Positions 1-9,861 of a stretch of 64,000 bases of DNA are shown piece after piece. Below the pieces are notes generated by a model. That model saw only the letters and a list, made by a program, of their open reading frames with translations. It did no database searches and had not been told where the DNA came from. Location: contig NZ_FMZH01000001.1 of NCBI RefSeq assembly GCF_900101435.1, positions 558,001 through 622,000 of the forward strand, written 5' to 3'. The stretch is from Pedobacter soli (GTDB taxonomy: Bacteria > Bacteroidota > Bacteroidia > Sphingobacteriales > Sphingobacteriaceae). Position numbers and translations under genes: made by a program. Within the stretch, counting starts at the first letter, position 1; each line of letters opens with the position of its first letter.

Positions 1-1665
1 TGAAGTTTTCTGATCGTTAATGCTACCACCAATTAAACCGTTAATTTTAAAGTCCGAATTTTTCATCGGTACCGTAACATTTAAAATCGCATCAGCATAT
101 TTCTGGATAAAAGTTTGGGTGTTTTGCGATAAATAACCTCTTCCGTTAGAGTTGAAGTTTCCGTTAATACCTGAATAACGTCTGTTCTCAAAATCATCTG
201 TACTGCGGTCGATATTACCTCTTACCTGAATATTTAACCAGGGTGTAAATTCGTATTTTACGTTTCCACTCAATAAAAAGCGGTTCCTGATTGCTGTATT
301 CGGGTTCATATTGGTTAACCACCATGGATTCTGGTTAATATCGGCACTTCCGCCCAACCAGTTCTGACGTGCGGTACCCACATTATTTGCTAACAGATAG
401 TTATCTTTATAAGGAGTAATATCTACACCACGCGGAAAAAGATACAAACCCACTAAAGGATTGTTGTACAAGCCAATTGAAGGGCTGTTGTTAATCCTTT
501 GGTTAATGTAATTCACTGTTCCATCAACCGTTAATTTGTTGTTTAAAAACTTAGCGGTTTCGCGCAGGTTAATGTTATGCCTGTTTAACTTGTTACCTTC
601 CTGAATACCACTTGCGTAGGTATTGGCATAAGAAAAATAAGTTTGGGCAATTTCAGAACCGCCCGAAAAATTAATTGAATTGGTAGCGTTTGTACCGGTT
701 TGAAAAAATTGATCCAGATTATCGGTGCTGTTGTTAATGGCAGCACCCCAGCTATCCCTTGTAGTGGTAGATGCAGGGCCATAACTATTTTGAAATTCAG
801 GTTTGTAGGCAATTTTATCGAAAGTTAAACTCGAAGAAAAACCAATTTGTGTTTTACCTGCTTTACCTTGTTTGGTGGTAATTAAAATCACCCCATTTTG
901 TGCCTGACTACCGTATAACGCAGCTGCCGAAGCACCTTCTAATACAGTTAAGCTCTCAATATCGTCGGGATTCAGGTTTGAAATACCATCACCGCCATCC
1001 TGTCCGCCACCAAATACACTGTTTTGCTGGGCATTGGCGTTACCATTATTGCTGATTGGCACCCCATCAATTACATATAAAGGCTGGTTGTTACCACTTA
1101 CCGAACGGCTACCCCTTAATATTACCTTAGCAGAACCACCTACACCCGAAGTACTTGGGCTGATGGTCATCCCTGCCACTTTACCGTTTAAGCTGTTTAC
1201 CAGGTTAGGGCTTTTTACTTTATTGAGTTCTTCGCCACCAACCTGTTGCGTGGTATAGGTCAAAGATTTTTCTGAACGTTTAATACCCAGTGCGGTTACC
1301 ACAACTGTTTCCAGTTCTTTCGAATCGTTAGCCAGGGTTACATCAATGGTAGTTTGCGTACCTACGGTAACTTCTTTGGTTTGGTAACCAACAAAAGTGA
1401 ATACCAATACATCGCCGGTTTTGGCTGCAATTTTATACTCGCCATTGGCGTTGGTTTGTGTATTTACCTTGGTACCTTTAACGTTAACGGTTACCCCCGG
1501 CACAGTTAAACCTGTTCCATCTTTTACAATACCCTTAATCGGTTCCTGATAATGCGCACTAATCGAATTTAGCGGCAATGCATTATTTGCTGTTTCGGCG
1601 GCATATAAACCAGCCGATGCATACAGCAATAAGCATGTGAGTTGTAGTGATCTTTTCATACTCAT
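1..1665 (-). CDS. SusC/RagA-type TonB-dependent receptor, N-terminal part (cut by window edge)
   Basis: Open from ATG at 1665 (a second in-frame ATG at 1659) to base 1, 555 codons without a stop. The translation begins MSMKRSLQLTCLLLYASAG, a signal peptide. A carboxypeptidase-regulatory-like beta domain follows (about residues 43-110, with GIVKDGTGLTVPGVTVNVKG), then a TonB-box-like stretch (ETVVVTALGIKR) and a plug domain (LYVIDGVPISNN, ASAAALYGSQAQNGVILITT). The rest is the first part of the outer-membrane barrel. There is no STN domain, so this receptor probably does not signal to an anti-sigma factor, unlike the other three in the window. SusC proteins import oligomeric nutrients with a SusD lipoprotein; the partner should lie beyond the left edge. 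A ROK kinase gene ends 72 bp upstream on the same strand. The substrate cannot be read from the sequence. Confidence 0.93.
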   Translation of the reverse strand, partial: MSMKRSLQLTCLLLYASAGLYAAETANNALPLNSISAHYQEPIKGIVKDGTGLTVPGVTVNVKGTKVNTQTNANGEYKIAAKTGDVLVFTFVGYQTKEVTVGTQTTIDVTLANDSKELETVVVTALGIKRSEKSLTYTTQQVGGEELNKVKSPNLVNSLNGKVAGMTISPSTSGVGGSAKVILRGSRSVSGNNQPLYVIDGVPISNNGNANAQQNSVFGGGQDGGDGISNLNPDDIESLTVLEGASAAALYGSQAQNGVILITTKQGKAGKTQIGFSSSLTFDKIAYKPEFQNSYGPASTTTRDSWGAAINNSTDNLDQFFQTGTNATNSINFSGGSEIAQTYFSYANTYASGIQEGNKLNRHNINLRETAKFLNNKLTVDGTVNYINQRINNSPSIGLYNNPLVGLYLFPRGVDITPYKDNYLLANNVGTARQNWLGGSADINQNPWWLTNMNPNTAIRNRFLLSGNVKYEFTPWLNIQVRGNIDRSTDDFENRRYSGINGNFNSNGRGYLSQNTQTFIQKYADAILNVTVPMKNSDFKINGLIGGSINDQKTS

Positions 1666-1737
1666 GGTGATAAGATTTATTATTATTTGGTTAATTGTTA
1701 TTTATTATGATAATTAGTGTTAGTTAGTTCATTTATT

Positions 1738-2622
1738 TTAACTGGTTACGGCCAGGCTTTCCCAGCAGCTTGCTGCACCGGCAATAGCAGCCCGTTCATT
1801 TAATTCGGAGATCCGCACCGGTATTTCGATGTCGTTCGCTTTAAATTCTTTCAATACATTGGGTAGAAACTTAGCCGAGGCATTACTGATGTTACCGCCA
1901 ATTACAATGGCATCGGCCTGATTATCTTGCAAAAACAGCCTTAAAAAAGCGGTCAGGTGCTGCGAAAATTCGTCGAATATGGTCCTGATGGTTTCGCTTT
2001 CATCATACAATCCGGTTAAACTTTTCACATCGATCATATTTACACCGGTAAGCTGGTAATAGCGCTTTAAAAACCAGCGCGTAGAGAGATAATCTTCGGC
2101 AATGCCATCCAGAAATGAACTGCACCAAAGGTTGGCATCGCGCGTATTGCCATCTGTAGCTACAGCCGAGCCCAGGCCAGTACCTAAAGTAATACCAATT
2201 ACATTGGCATAATCTTTTACGGCGCCGGCAAACATTTCGCCGGCTAAAAAGCAGGCTGCATCATTTTTCATTAAAATATTAGCGGCATCAATACCTAAAG
2301 CAGCAGCCAGCATATTTTTTACGTTTAAGCCATAAAATGCTTCGTATTTATCGTTACCGGCAATGTGCGAGATCCCGTTTTCATAATCGAATGGGCCCGG
2401 CATCGCAATCCCAATTTTATCCACCTCCAGCCCTGCTTTATCATAAGCCTGCTCAATTGCAGCTTTCCAGTCATTAATAATGGTTTCGGGTTTCCCATGG
2501 GCGTCTATCCAGCATCGTGTATAAGATCCTTCGATGATAAGCCTGTTTTCCATATCCATCACAGCCGCCGTAATGTGCGAACCGCCGATATCTACACCCA
2601 GAACATATTTATTTGTTGTCAT
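1738..2622 (-). CDS. ROK-family sugar kinase (glucokinase/N-acetylhexosamine kinase type)
   Basis: 294 residues, a usual ROK length. Visible motifs are the N-terminal phosphate-binding signature VDIGGSHITAAVMD, a PGPFDYENG loop, the catalytic-type Asn-Asp pair in NDAACFLAGE, the LGTGLGSAV glycine loop and VIGGN near the C-terminus. ROK enzymes phosphorylate free hexoses or amino sugars in the cytoplasm. The CxCGxxGC zinc-binding motif of most ROK sugar kinases is absent; the corresponding segment reads LWCSSFLDGIAEDY. This places it in a zinc-less ROK branch and makes substrate prediction unsafe. The gene lies upstream of, and collinear with, the SusC receptor at the left edge (72-bp gap), so it may act on the sugar that receptor imports. 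There is no N-terminal HTH, so it is a kinase rather than a ROK repressor. Confidence 0.85.
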   Translation of the reverse strand: MTTNKYVLGVDIGGSHITAAVMDMENRLIIEGSYTRCWIDAHGKPETIINDWKAAIEQAYDKAGLEVDKIGIAMPGPFDYENGISHIAGNDKYEAFYGLNVKNMLAAALGIDAANILMKNDAACFLAGEMFAGAVKDYANVIGITLGTGLGSAVATDGNTRDANLWCSSFLDGIAEDYLSTRWFLKRYYQLTGVNMIDVKSLTGLYDESETIRTIFDEFSQHLTAFLRLFLQDNQADAIVIGGNISNASAKFLPNVLKEFKANDIEIPVRISELNERAAIAGAASCWESLAVTS

Positions 2623-2905
2623 TTATTGAGTTTAATGAGATAAGCAATTAAAAGTTTTAGCACCTTTGGTAAATCCTTTTACCTGTAGAGCGCCGATGTG
2701 ACTTGAACGATTAGTTTGCGCTTTATACATGATTAAGAGGGGTTTATATTGGCTAAAACAGTTTTTAAGGTTAATTAACGGGTCGAAAAATATGACGGCC
2801 TTATATCAATGATCTGTTTTTACGAAAAACTGCCTACAGGCAAATGCATTTTTTTGATAATTATTTTTATTATTACTTTTTATTTAACCAAATAGCGTCG
2901 CAGAA

Positions 2906-3559
2906 TTGAAAGTAGCCAAGCCAGATTTTGTTGTTTTATGGGCCAGGATTTGCCTCGAAGATGATATTAAATCATTCGAAGTGCTTTATCGCTACCTGTA
3001 TAACAGCCTGCATAAGCTTGCGCTTTACTACGTACGCGAGCAGGAGGTTGCTGAAGATATTATAGCCGAAATTTTTGTAAGGTGCTGGGAAAACCGGAAA
3101 GAAAGCACTCACATACAGCAACCCGAAAGTTATTTCTTTGTGGCGGTTAGAAACCAATCGTTAAAATACCTGAAAAAAAAATCGGGCACTACTTTTATTG
3201 ATCTGGCCGAAAATGAAGCCGAACATCCGGTTGAGGCTTATACGCCCGAAAGTTTACTGGAACGAAAAGAATTACACCATAAGCTGGATCATGCCATAGA
3301 AACATTGCCTGCACAAGCCAAACTGGTATTCAGGTTAATTAAAGAAAATGGTTTAAAATATAAGGAAGTGGCCGATATCCTCGAGATTAGTCCGCGGACG
3401 GTGCAAACCCAGCTATTCAGGGCCATTGCCAAACTCAGGCTGGTTTTAAAAAGTGAAAAGCCAAGCGGTTTCAATGCTGAAATAGGCGAAAAGCTCATCA
3501 GTATGGTTATCTTACTGGGAATCATCACTTTTTTCAAATATGTTGTAGGCAATTTTTAA
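2906..3559 (+). CDS. ECF RNA polymerase sigma factor, FecI-like
   Basis: 217 residues. Sigma region 2 spans about residues 20-85 (SFEVLYRYLYNSLHKLALYY, EDIIAEIFVRCWENR) and region 4 about 130-180 (LPAQAKLVFRLIKENGLKYKEVADIL, then ISPRTVQTQLFRAIAKLR). ECF factors of this type direct transcription of a linked SusC/SusD pair when the receptor signals through FecR. The start is TTG at 2906; no ATG precedes region 2 in frame. The chain ends in a hydrophobic stretch (about residues 192-217, ISMVILLGIITFFKYVV), so it may be membrane-tethered. The FecR-like gene follows after 41 bp, then SusC and SusD, giving a complete signalling locus. Other genes in the locus make the role clear; only the inducer is unknown. 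Confidence 0.9.
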   Translation: MKVAKPDFVVLWARICLEDDIKSFEVLYRYLYNSLHKLALYYVREQEVAEDIIAEIFVRCWENRKESTHIQQPESYFFVAVRNQSLKYLKKKSGTTFIDLAENEAEHPVEAYTPESLLERKELHHKLDHAIETLPAQAKLVFRLIKENGLKYKEVADILEISPRTVQTQLFRAIAKLRLVLKSEKPSGFNAEIGEKLISMVILLGIITFFKYVVGNF

Positions 3560-3600
3560 ATCTTTAAGTACTATATTAATACACAAGGGTAAAACACACA

Positions 3601-4623
3601 ATGACAGATCAAAGATTTACAGAATTGCTTGGCAAACAACTGGCTGGAGAACTTTCACCTGAAGAATCGACGGAATTTAAATCGCTGCTGGCTGCTAATG
3701 CAGGTTATCAGCAGGAATATCAATCGTTAAGCACCTATTTTTCGAAAAAAGAAGCACCAGGCCAAAATATTGATGAAGTTTTTGAACGCATTACTACCAG
3801 GATTAGCCCTATTGAAGAAACTGCGGCACAACCCTTAAAAACACAAGCAAATTACAGCATCTGGTTAAAAATTGCGGCTGTAATCGTCTTAGCCACATGT
3901 GGATTTTTAATATACAAAACATTTTTAACTACAAGCCAACCCGCAAATGAGTTGGTTTGGAACCTGGCCAGTACGCCAGCAAAATCGGTTAAAAAACTAA
4001 CGTTGGCCGATGGTACCACCGTAACCCTTAATGCAGTTTCCGATCTAAAATATCCCGCAAATTTTACAGGCAATACCCGCGAGGTTTATTTAAGTGGAGA
4101 AGCCTTTTTTGATGTAACAAAAGATGCAGCGCACCCATTCATTATCCATACTGATAAAATACAGGTAAAGGTTTTAGGAACAGCCTTTGACGTGAAAGCC
4201 TACAAAAACGATGCTTTTACCGAAACAACCCTAATTAGAGGCCGTGTAGAAATTCAGCTAAAAAATAACACCACCCAGAAATTTATTTTGCAGCCTAAAG
4301 ACAAATTTGTGCTGGATAACCAGAAAAATGAAGGCAGCATGCAACGCCTCACTTACTATGCTGAGGAAAATCCGAATAACATCATAGAAATTGCGTGGAT
4401 AAACAATATGCTTACTTTCAAAAATATTGATTTCGCTTCTATCTTAAACCAATTGGAAAGAAGATACGATGTCAAAATCATTTGCAAAGACGAAAAGCTA
4501 AAAAAACAAAAATTTACCGGCCAGTTTAAACGGGAAAGTGTTTCAGACATACTGAATGTCCTCGGCTCAGTTGTACCTTTTAATTACGAAAGAAAGGGTC
4601 AAACTATCTACATTTACCCTTAA
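3601..4623 (+). CDS. FecR-family anti-sigma factor
   Basis: 340 residues with the standard layout: a cytoplasmic helical domain that holds the sigma factor (about 1-80), one membrane segment (about 87-107, LKIAAVIVLATCGFLIY), and a periplasmic FecR domain (about 120-230, LADGTTVTLNAVSDLKYP, REVYLSGEAFFDVTKD, KVLGTAFDVKAY). The C-terminal domain (about 260-340, FKNIDFASILNQLERRYDV) resembles an STN/secretin fold found in Bacteroidota FecR proteins. It sits between the sigma gene (41 bp upstream) and the SusC receptor gene (31 bp downstream). The receptor carries an STN domain, so signal transfer receptor to FecR to sigma factor is expected from the established Fec mechanism. Confidence 0.92.
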   Translation: MTDQRFTELLGKQLAGELSPEESTEFKSLLAANAGYQQEYQSLSTYFSKKEAPGQNIDEVFERITTRISPIEETAAQPLKTQANYSIWLKIAAVIVLATCGFLIYKTFLTTSQPANELVWNLASTPAKSVKKLTLADGTTVTLNAVSDLKYPANFTGNTREVYLSGEAFFDVTKDAAHPFIIHTDKIQVKVLGTAFDVKAYKNDAFTETTLIRGRVEIQLKNNTTQKFILQPKDKFVLDNQKNEGSMQRLTYYAEENPNNIIEIAWINNMLTFKNIDFASILNQLERRYDVKIICKDEKLKKQKFTGQFKRESVSDILNVLGSVVPFNYERKGQTIYIYP

Positions 4624-4654
4624 TTTTGTTAAACCGAGGTGATGATTTGTTTTT

Positions 4655-7600
4655 ATGAGGCTGATTTCGAAATTGCTTTTTTTATTATGCCTGTGCTGTT
4701 GCCTCAATAGTTACGCGCAAACCCGGGTTAGCCTTAATGTAAAAGCGGTAAGTTTCGAAAGTATAATCGATTCTATTCAGCACCAAACCAAATACCGTTT
4801 TGTTTTCAGCGAATCGAAAATTCCGCAGCGCCTCATTACCCTAAAAGTACACGATGCCGAGGTTACCCATGTTTTAACTCAACTATTAAAAAATACCGGC
4901 TATACCTATGCCCTGCTACCCGATCAGCTGATTGTAATCAGGCAACTCGAGAGTCGACCTGCTCTGATCGATACTGCAACGAACCTCGAAGAAGTGGTTA
5001 TAACGGCTCTCGGTATTAAAAAAGATAACCGCAAAATTGGCTATGCCGTAACTGTAGTGCCCGGCGAAAGCCTCACCCAGGCGCGTGAATCTAACTTTAT
5101 ACTTTCGCTGCAAGGGCGTGTCGCCGGTTTAAGCATTAACGGCACTAACGGTGGCCCTTCTTCTTCGGCACGGATTTTACTGAGAGGAGCAGCCAGTATG
5201 AGTGCTGCTTCGCCCCTGTTCGTCATTAATGGCCTGCCCATCGATAATAGCATTCGTGGTAGTGCCAACGAATATGGCGGGGCAGATTACGGCGACGGGA
5301 TCAGCAACATTAACCCCGATGATATTGAAACGGTTACTATCCTGAAAGGTTCGGCAGCATCGGCATTATATGGCGCAAGGGCAGCAAACGGAGTAATCCT
5401 GATTACCTTAAAAAGCGGAAAGGAAAATGCCAATTCATCCTTTGAATACAATTCCAATCTTGCTTTCGATAGCCCGGTAAATAACACTGATTTTCAGTAT
5501 GTGTATGGACAGGGTACACAAAACAAACTTCCGGCCGATTTTTATGGTGCTACTTCTACAGGCATTTCGAGCTGGGGCGAAAAAATGGATGGCAGGCTTT
5601 CACCGCAGGTAGATGGCTCATCCAAACCTTACCTTCCTGCTAAAAACAACATCAGCAATTTTTACCGCATTGCACCTGCCTTTACCAATACCCTTTCATG
5701 GGTTGGCGGTACTAAACGCAGTATTTACCGTGTTTCGGCTTCTAACCTAGATCACAGTTCTATCTTAAAAAACGGCCACCTGAACCGCAAAACCTTTAAT
5801 TTCTATGGTTCTTTCGATCTGTCGAAAAAGCTTACGGTAAGTTTTAACAGCAATTATATTTACGAAAACAACAAGAATAAAAGCTACCTCAGCGACGGGC
5901 CTTTAAACGCCAATTATGGTATTGCTGCACTGGCTACCAGTTTAGACGAATCACTGCTGGCACCTGGCTACGATGAGTCTACAGGCAACGAAAGTCGCTG
6001 GAACGCCGATGAATATAAAACCAATCCCTATTTTCTGCTTAACCGCCAGGCTGATTACGCCAAACGCAACCGCTCCATTTCGTCGGGTTCGGTAAAGTAC
6101 CGTTTCAATAACTGGCTGGCTGCACAAGGCAGGCTGGGTTATGATGTAAGCAGTGATCAGCTGCTCAGTATTTTACCAACTGGAACCGCATTTTCGGTAA
6201 ATCGTCAGGGTGGCATCAACAAACTCGACACTTTACATACCTCAGAATTTAACACTGACCTCTTACTTACAGCCAACCGCAGTATCAGCGAAAGCTTAGA
6301 TTTAGATGTTTCGCTTGGAGCGAATTACCGCGAAAGAAACGGCTCGACGGATAAGATTGTAGGGTCGCAGTTTATTATCCCATATTTGTACACACCCGAA
6401 AATCTGATCACCAAAAACAGTACACATAGCATTTCGAAAATCGTAACTGAATCGGCTTACTTTACTGCCGATCTGGCCTACAAACAATTGCTAAACTTCT
6501 CTTTAACGGGTCGTTACGATGTTTACTCCACCCTGCCAACAAATAACCGGGGAATATTTGTTCCGGGTATTTCGGGCAGTTTTGTCTTTTCAGACCTGCT
6601 TTCCATCAAGGGATTAAGTTTTGGTAAACTTCGCTTAGATTATGCCCGAACCAGTGGCGAACCCACTACGCCATACACCACGCAAATTTACTACGCCTCG
6701 AACGATAATATCAACGGCGTACCTCTTGGCGATTTCGCTAAAGACTTGCCCAATTATAATTTAAAACCTTTTACACTTGATGAATATGAAGCAGGACTAA
6801 ACCTGAAGTTTTTTGAAAGCAGGCTTACCTTCGATTTAACCTACTACCACCGGGTAACCAATAACGAAATTATTAATGCCAGGCAATCGGTTACCACTGG
6901 TTTTACTTCTGCTTATGTTAACCTGGGCAAAACACGCAACAGCGGAATAGAAACAGCTATTACCTATACACCTATCCTTCAAAAAGATAAGAAGTGGGAT
7001 ATCGATTTTAACTTTACCTACGTTAAAAACACTTTGTTATCCATAGATGGCAATAGCAACTATACCTTAACAGGTGCTTACCGCCCTTTAAACGCCAATA
7101 CGGCCCTGGTGGTTGGCAAGCCGATTACACAAATCATGGCTTACGATTATAAGAGAGATGCATCAGGTAATATTATTGTGGGCACAGATGGCATTCCCAA
7201 ACGCGGCGATTTTGTTCCCATGGGTACCACTATCCCACCCTTTTATGGCGGGATCAATAACCGTTTTACCTTCAAACAGTTTCAGCTCTCTTTCCTGATC
7301 GATTTTAGGTTTGGCAATAAAATTTTATCGGCGACAGAGAATTACTCGTATGTAAACGGACTGAACAAAGCCACCTTGGTTGGTCGCGAGACTGGAATAG
7401 TGGCTGATGGTGTTTACGAAAACGGCACCAAAAATACCACTAATGTTCCAGCTTACAGCTACTACCCCGAACTGGCCAGTAACATATCGGCCTTATCGGT
7501 GTTGAATGGTAGTTTCATCAAATTCAGACAGGCTACGCTGGGTTATGTTTTTAGCCCAAATGCGCTGCTCAAAACTCCGTTTAAGAGCATTTCTATTGAT

Positions 7601-7756
7601 TTAGTGGGCCGAAACCTGTTTACTCTGCTCAAATACACTAAAAATATCGATCCGGAATCTGAATTTTCGCCGATACTGGCCTATGCGGGCATAGAAGGTG
7701 CTTCGTTACCTGCCACGCGTACATTCGGGATCAATTTTAACTTTAAATTTAAATAA
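4655..7756 (+). CDS. SusC-type TonB-dependent transducer receptor (STN domain, no CNA-B-like domain)
   Basis: 1033 residues. Signal peptide 1-21, then a secretin/TonB short N-terminal (STN) domain at about 22-97 (SLNVKAVSFESIIDSIQHQT). The TonB-box region follows almost at once (about 111-121, LEEVVITALGI), then the plug (LFVINGLPIDNS, SAASALYGARAANGVILITL) and a 22-strand-type barrel to the C-terminus, ending in aromatic/hydrophobic alternation (TFGINFNFKFK). The carboxypeptidase-regulatory-like beta domain usual in SusC proteins, and present in the three other receptors here, is missing. The STN domain fits transduction to the FecR protein encoded just upstream. It should form an importer with the SusD lipoprotein 3 bp downstream. 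The substrate is unknown. Confidence 0.93.
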   Translation: MRLISKLLFLLCLCCCLNSYAQTRVSLNVKAVSFESIIDSIQHQTKYRFVFSESKIPQRLITLKVHDAEVTHVLTQLLKNTGYTYALLPDQLIVIRQLESRPALIDTATNLEEVVITALGIKKDNRKIGYAVTVVPGESLTQARESNFILSLQGRVAGLSINGTNGGPSSSARILLRGAASMSAASPLFVINGLPIDNSIRGSANEYGGADYGDGISNINPDDIETVTILKGSAASALYGARAANGVILITLKSGKENANSSFEYNSNLAFDSPVNNTDFQYVYGQGTQNKLPADFYGATSTGISSWGEKMDGRLSPQVDGSSKPYLPAKNNISNFYRIAPAFTNTLSWVGGTKRSIYRVSASNLDHSSILKNGHLNRKTFNFYGSFDLSKKLTVSFNSNYIYENNKNKSYLSDGPLNANYGIAALATSLDESLLAPGYDESTGNESRWNADEYKTNPYFLLNRQADYAKRNRSISSGSVKYRFNNWLAAQGRLGYDVSSDQLLSILPTGTAFSVNRQGGINKLDTLHTSEFNTDLLLTANRSISESLDLDVSLGANYRERNGSTDKIVGSQFIIPYLYTPENLITKNSTHSISKIVTESAYFTADLAYKQLLNFSLTGRYDVYSTLPTNNRGIFVPGISGSFVFSDLLSIKGLSFGKLRLDYARTSGEPTTPYTTQIYYASNDNINGVPLGDFAKDLPNYNLKPFTLDEYEAGLNLKFFESRLTFDLTYYHRVTNNEIINARQSVTTGFTSAYVNLGKTRNSGIETAITYTPILQKDKKWDIDFNFTYVKNTLLSIDGNSNYTLTGAYRPLNANTALVVGKPITQIMAYDYKRDASGNIIVGTDGIPKRGDFVPMGTTIPPFYGGINNRFTFKQFQLSFLIDFRFGNKILSATENYSYVNGLNKATLVGRETGIVADGVYENGTKNTTNVPAYSYYPELASNISALSVLNGSFIKFRQATLGYVFSPNALLKTPFKSISIDLVGRNLFTLLKYTKNIDPESEFSPILAYAGIEGASLPATRTFGINFNFKFK

Positions 7757-7759
7757 CAG

Positions 7760-9358
7760 ATGAAAAATAACCTGATTTATATCACATTAATCATCTGTTT
7801 CTGCTTTACAGGATGTTCGAAAGCACAGCTTGATGAAATTAATACCGATACCACCAAAATTCCGGAGAAAGATTACGATCCGAACGAACTGCTTTCTACT
7901 GCACAACTCAAATATGCCAACATTGGCTATTATCAACTAGTTTACCAAAGCACCATGATGCAGCTGCTGGCTTCGACCTATTTCTACTACAACAACGGAG
8001 ACAAATACATTAACGTTGCCAATTTTACCGATTACCAGGGGCGTATTTTCGAAGAAGGTTATTTGCAACTCTCCGTAGTACGCGAAATGCAACGTTTAGC
8101 GAGCCTTAAAAACCAGGAAACCAATAGCAACCTCATTAACATTGGCGATATTATGGCCATCCTGATTTTGCAGCGCATAACCGATACTTACGGCGATGTA
8201 CCCTATTTTGATGCTGCGAAAGCCATGCAGGGCATTAAATATCCGCGTTACGATAAGCAGGAAGATATTTATGATGCCATGCTAACCGATCTGGAAAAAG
8301 CCATTCAAAATCTCGATCCGCAGAAACCTAAACCTACTGCCGATCTTTTTTATAAAGGTGATATCCTGAAATGGAAAAAACTGGGTTACTCTATTTTGCT
8401 ACGCATGGCCATGCGTTTAACCAAGGTTAACCCAGAAAAGGCTAAAATGTGGGCCGAAAAATGTGCTGGCAATACTTTTGCCGATATTAGTGATAATGCC
8501 ATTATTGTTACCGACGCGTCGTCTTTTAACAGTCAAAATGGAACTTCGCTGGCTTTAAGAACCTTTTCTGATTACAGGGAAGTGCGCTGGAGCAAAACGC
8601 TGATCGATCAGCTCCGTAAAACCAATGATCCCCGTTTAGGGGTTATTGGCGAAGTGCCCCAACCCGGACTAGCTAATAATGCCGATCAGAAATTATCGGG
8701 CAATAGCGATCCTGCGGTTCAGTTGGGTCTGCCCAATGGCCTCGACCTGCAGGAAGGGCCAACAGATGTGCGCAACTCTATCGGTTACCCGGGTGGTACG
8801 GGTACAGGAGCTGATTTTGCTCCATTGGGAAAGTATTCGCGACCTAAAACAGCATTGTACCTTAAACTGGGTGGTCCGATTTTTATCATGACCTATGCCG
8901 AAACAGAACTTTTACTGGCCGAAGCCAAAGTAAGGGGCTGGAACATACCTACCTCGGCCACAACGCATTATGCAAACGGCGTTACAGCAGCACTCCAATC
9001 ACTGGCACAGTTAGATCCTACGGGAAAAATACCACAGGGGACAATTGACAGTTATGTTTCGCTTAATCCTTTGGATGAAAGCAATATGCAAAACAGTTTG
9101 AATGCCATTAATACTCAATATTGGCTGGCTACCGGCACCAATTTTAACTTTATCGAATCGTGGTTAAACTGGAAACGAAGTGGTTATCCGGTCCTTACAC
9201 CAGTAAATTATCCAGGCAATACCACCAATGCAACCATTCCACGGCGAATGATTTACCTTTCGACAGAGATTTTAAATAACACCAACAACTATAAAGAAGC
9301 CGTGAGCCGTTTAAACGGAGGCGACATTTTAACCGCCCGGGTATGGTGGGATAAATAA
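7760..9358 (+). CDS. SusD/RagB-family outer-membrane lipoprotein (SusD-like_2 type)
   Basis: 532 residues. A lipoprotein signal peptide ends in FTGC, with the lipidated Cys at 19. The body has the helical TPR-like SusD fold signature: QRITDTYGDVPYFDAA about one third in and MTYAETELLLAEAKVRGW in the second half. The short C-terminus and this spacing match the SusD-like_2 subgroup better than classic SusD. SusD proteins form the surface lid of the SusC importer and bind the nutrient. The gene begins 3 bp after the SusC stop and is surely cotranscribed. No hydrolase follows, so this locus probably takes up a small or already cleaved ligand. Confidence 0.92.
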   Translation: MKNNLIYITLIICFCFTGCSKAQLDEINTDTTKIPEKDYDPNELLSTAQLKYANIGYYQLVYQSTMMQLLASTYFYYNNGDKYINVANFTDYQGRIFEEGYLQLSVVREMQRLASLKNQETNSNLINIGDIMAILILQRITDTYGDVPYFDAAKAMQGIKYPRYDKQEDIYDAMLTDLEKAIQNLDPQKPKPTADLFYKGDILKWKKLGYSILLRMAMRLTKVNPEKAKMWAEKCAGNTFADISDNAIIVTDASSFNSQNGTSLALRTFSDYREVRWSKTLIDQLRKTNDPRLGVIGEVPQPGLANNADQKLSGNSDPAVQLGLPNGLDLQEGPTDVRNSIGYPGGTGTGADFAPLGKYSRPKTALYLKLGGPIFIMTYAETELLLAEAKVRGWNIPTSATTHYANGVTAALQSLAQLDPTGKIPQGTIDSYVSLNPLDESNMQNSLNAINTQYWLATGTNFNFIESWLNWKRSGYPVLTPVNYPGNTTNATIPRRMIYLSTEILNNTNNYKEAVSRLNGGDILTARVWWDK

Positions 9359-9427
9359 ATTTAACATTTGAGATATTAAACCATAAGGTTGTTCTGTAGT
9401 CAGACTTATTGTATTAACAGATTACCT

Positions 9428-9577
9428 ATGGATTACATGTTAAATTGGAGGAAGCAGAAACAGGAAAATATAGCGGAGGATAGCGAAGATAAGCAGGAAA
9501 ACAGTGAGTTTAAACCGATGATTATTTTTATCCTGGTAATTTCTGCTTTACTAATTGCGGGGCTTTTGTTGCGGTAA
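9428..9577 (+). CDS. possible small single-pass membrane protein, unknown
   Basis: 49 codons from ATG at 9428. A charged N-terminal half (NWRKQKQENIAEDSEDKQ) is followed by one clear hydrophobic segment (PMIIFILVISALLIAGLLL) close to the C-terminus, the layout of a tail-anchored or small membrane protein. No known family is recognised. The orderly charged-then-hydrophobic composition suggests real coding, but the ORF is short, has no visible promoter and lies in a repeat-bearing gap after the SusD gene. Confidence 0.35.
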   Translation: MDYMLNWRKQKQENIAEDSEDKQENSEFKPMIIFILVISALLIAGLLLR

Positions 9578-9624
9578 ACGCTCCCTGGCTTAACCATGTT
9601 AGGGAAATTAAGTTTTATCTGTAT

Positions 9625-9846
9625 TTTGCGAAAGTCCTTCGACAAGCTCAGGATGACAGGGTTATTGTTTAACCACATAAGAGATATAAGGGCATCTGAG
9701 TAGCGAAATCCATATTAAGCATCCAGACTTCCAACTCCTGGCTTCTGACTTTTTTAACCACCTCAGACACCTAAGAGCACCTGAGTAGCCAAAATGCTAT
9801 TAAATGCCCAGACTTCCGACTCCGGACATCTGACTTCGGACTTTTT
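9625..9846. repeat. intergenic repeats: REP-like fragment plus two diverged ~85-bp copies in tandem
   Basis: At about 9629-9661 is a fragment of the family with half-palindromes like TTCGACAAGCTCAGGATGA, seen in other forms elsewhere in the window. Then two related blocks follow, about 9668-9755 and 9753-9846. Both start TTTAACCAC, share CTGAGTAGC and CAGACTTCC, and end in TCTGACTT followed by a T-rich run. They differ at many positions, so the duplication is old. Nothing else is visible between 9578 and the AraC gene. Confidence 0.6.
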
Positions 9847-9861
9847 CCGTACCTTTCGCCC

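Noticed and set aside
4655..7756. Truncated or frameshifted SusC gene
   Set aside because: One domain is missing, but signal peptide, STN, plug, full barrel and C-terminal strand are all in one frame.
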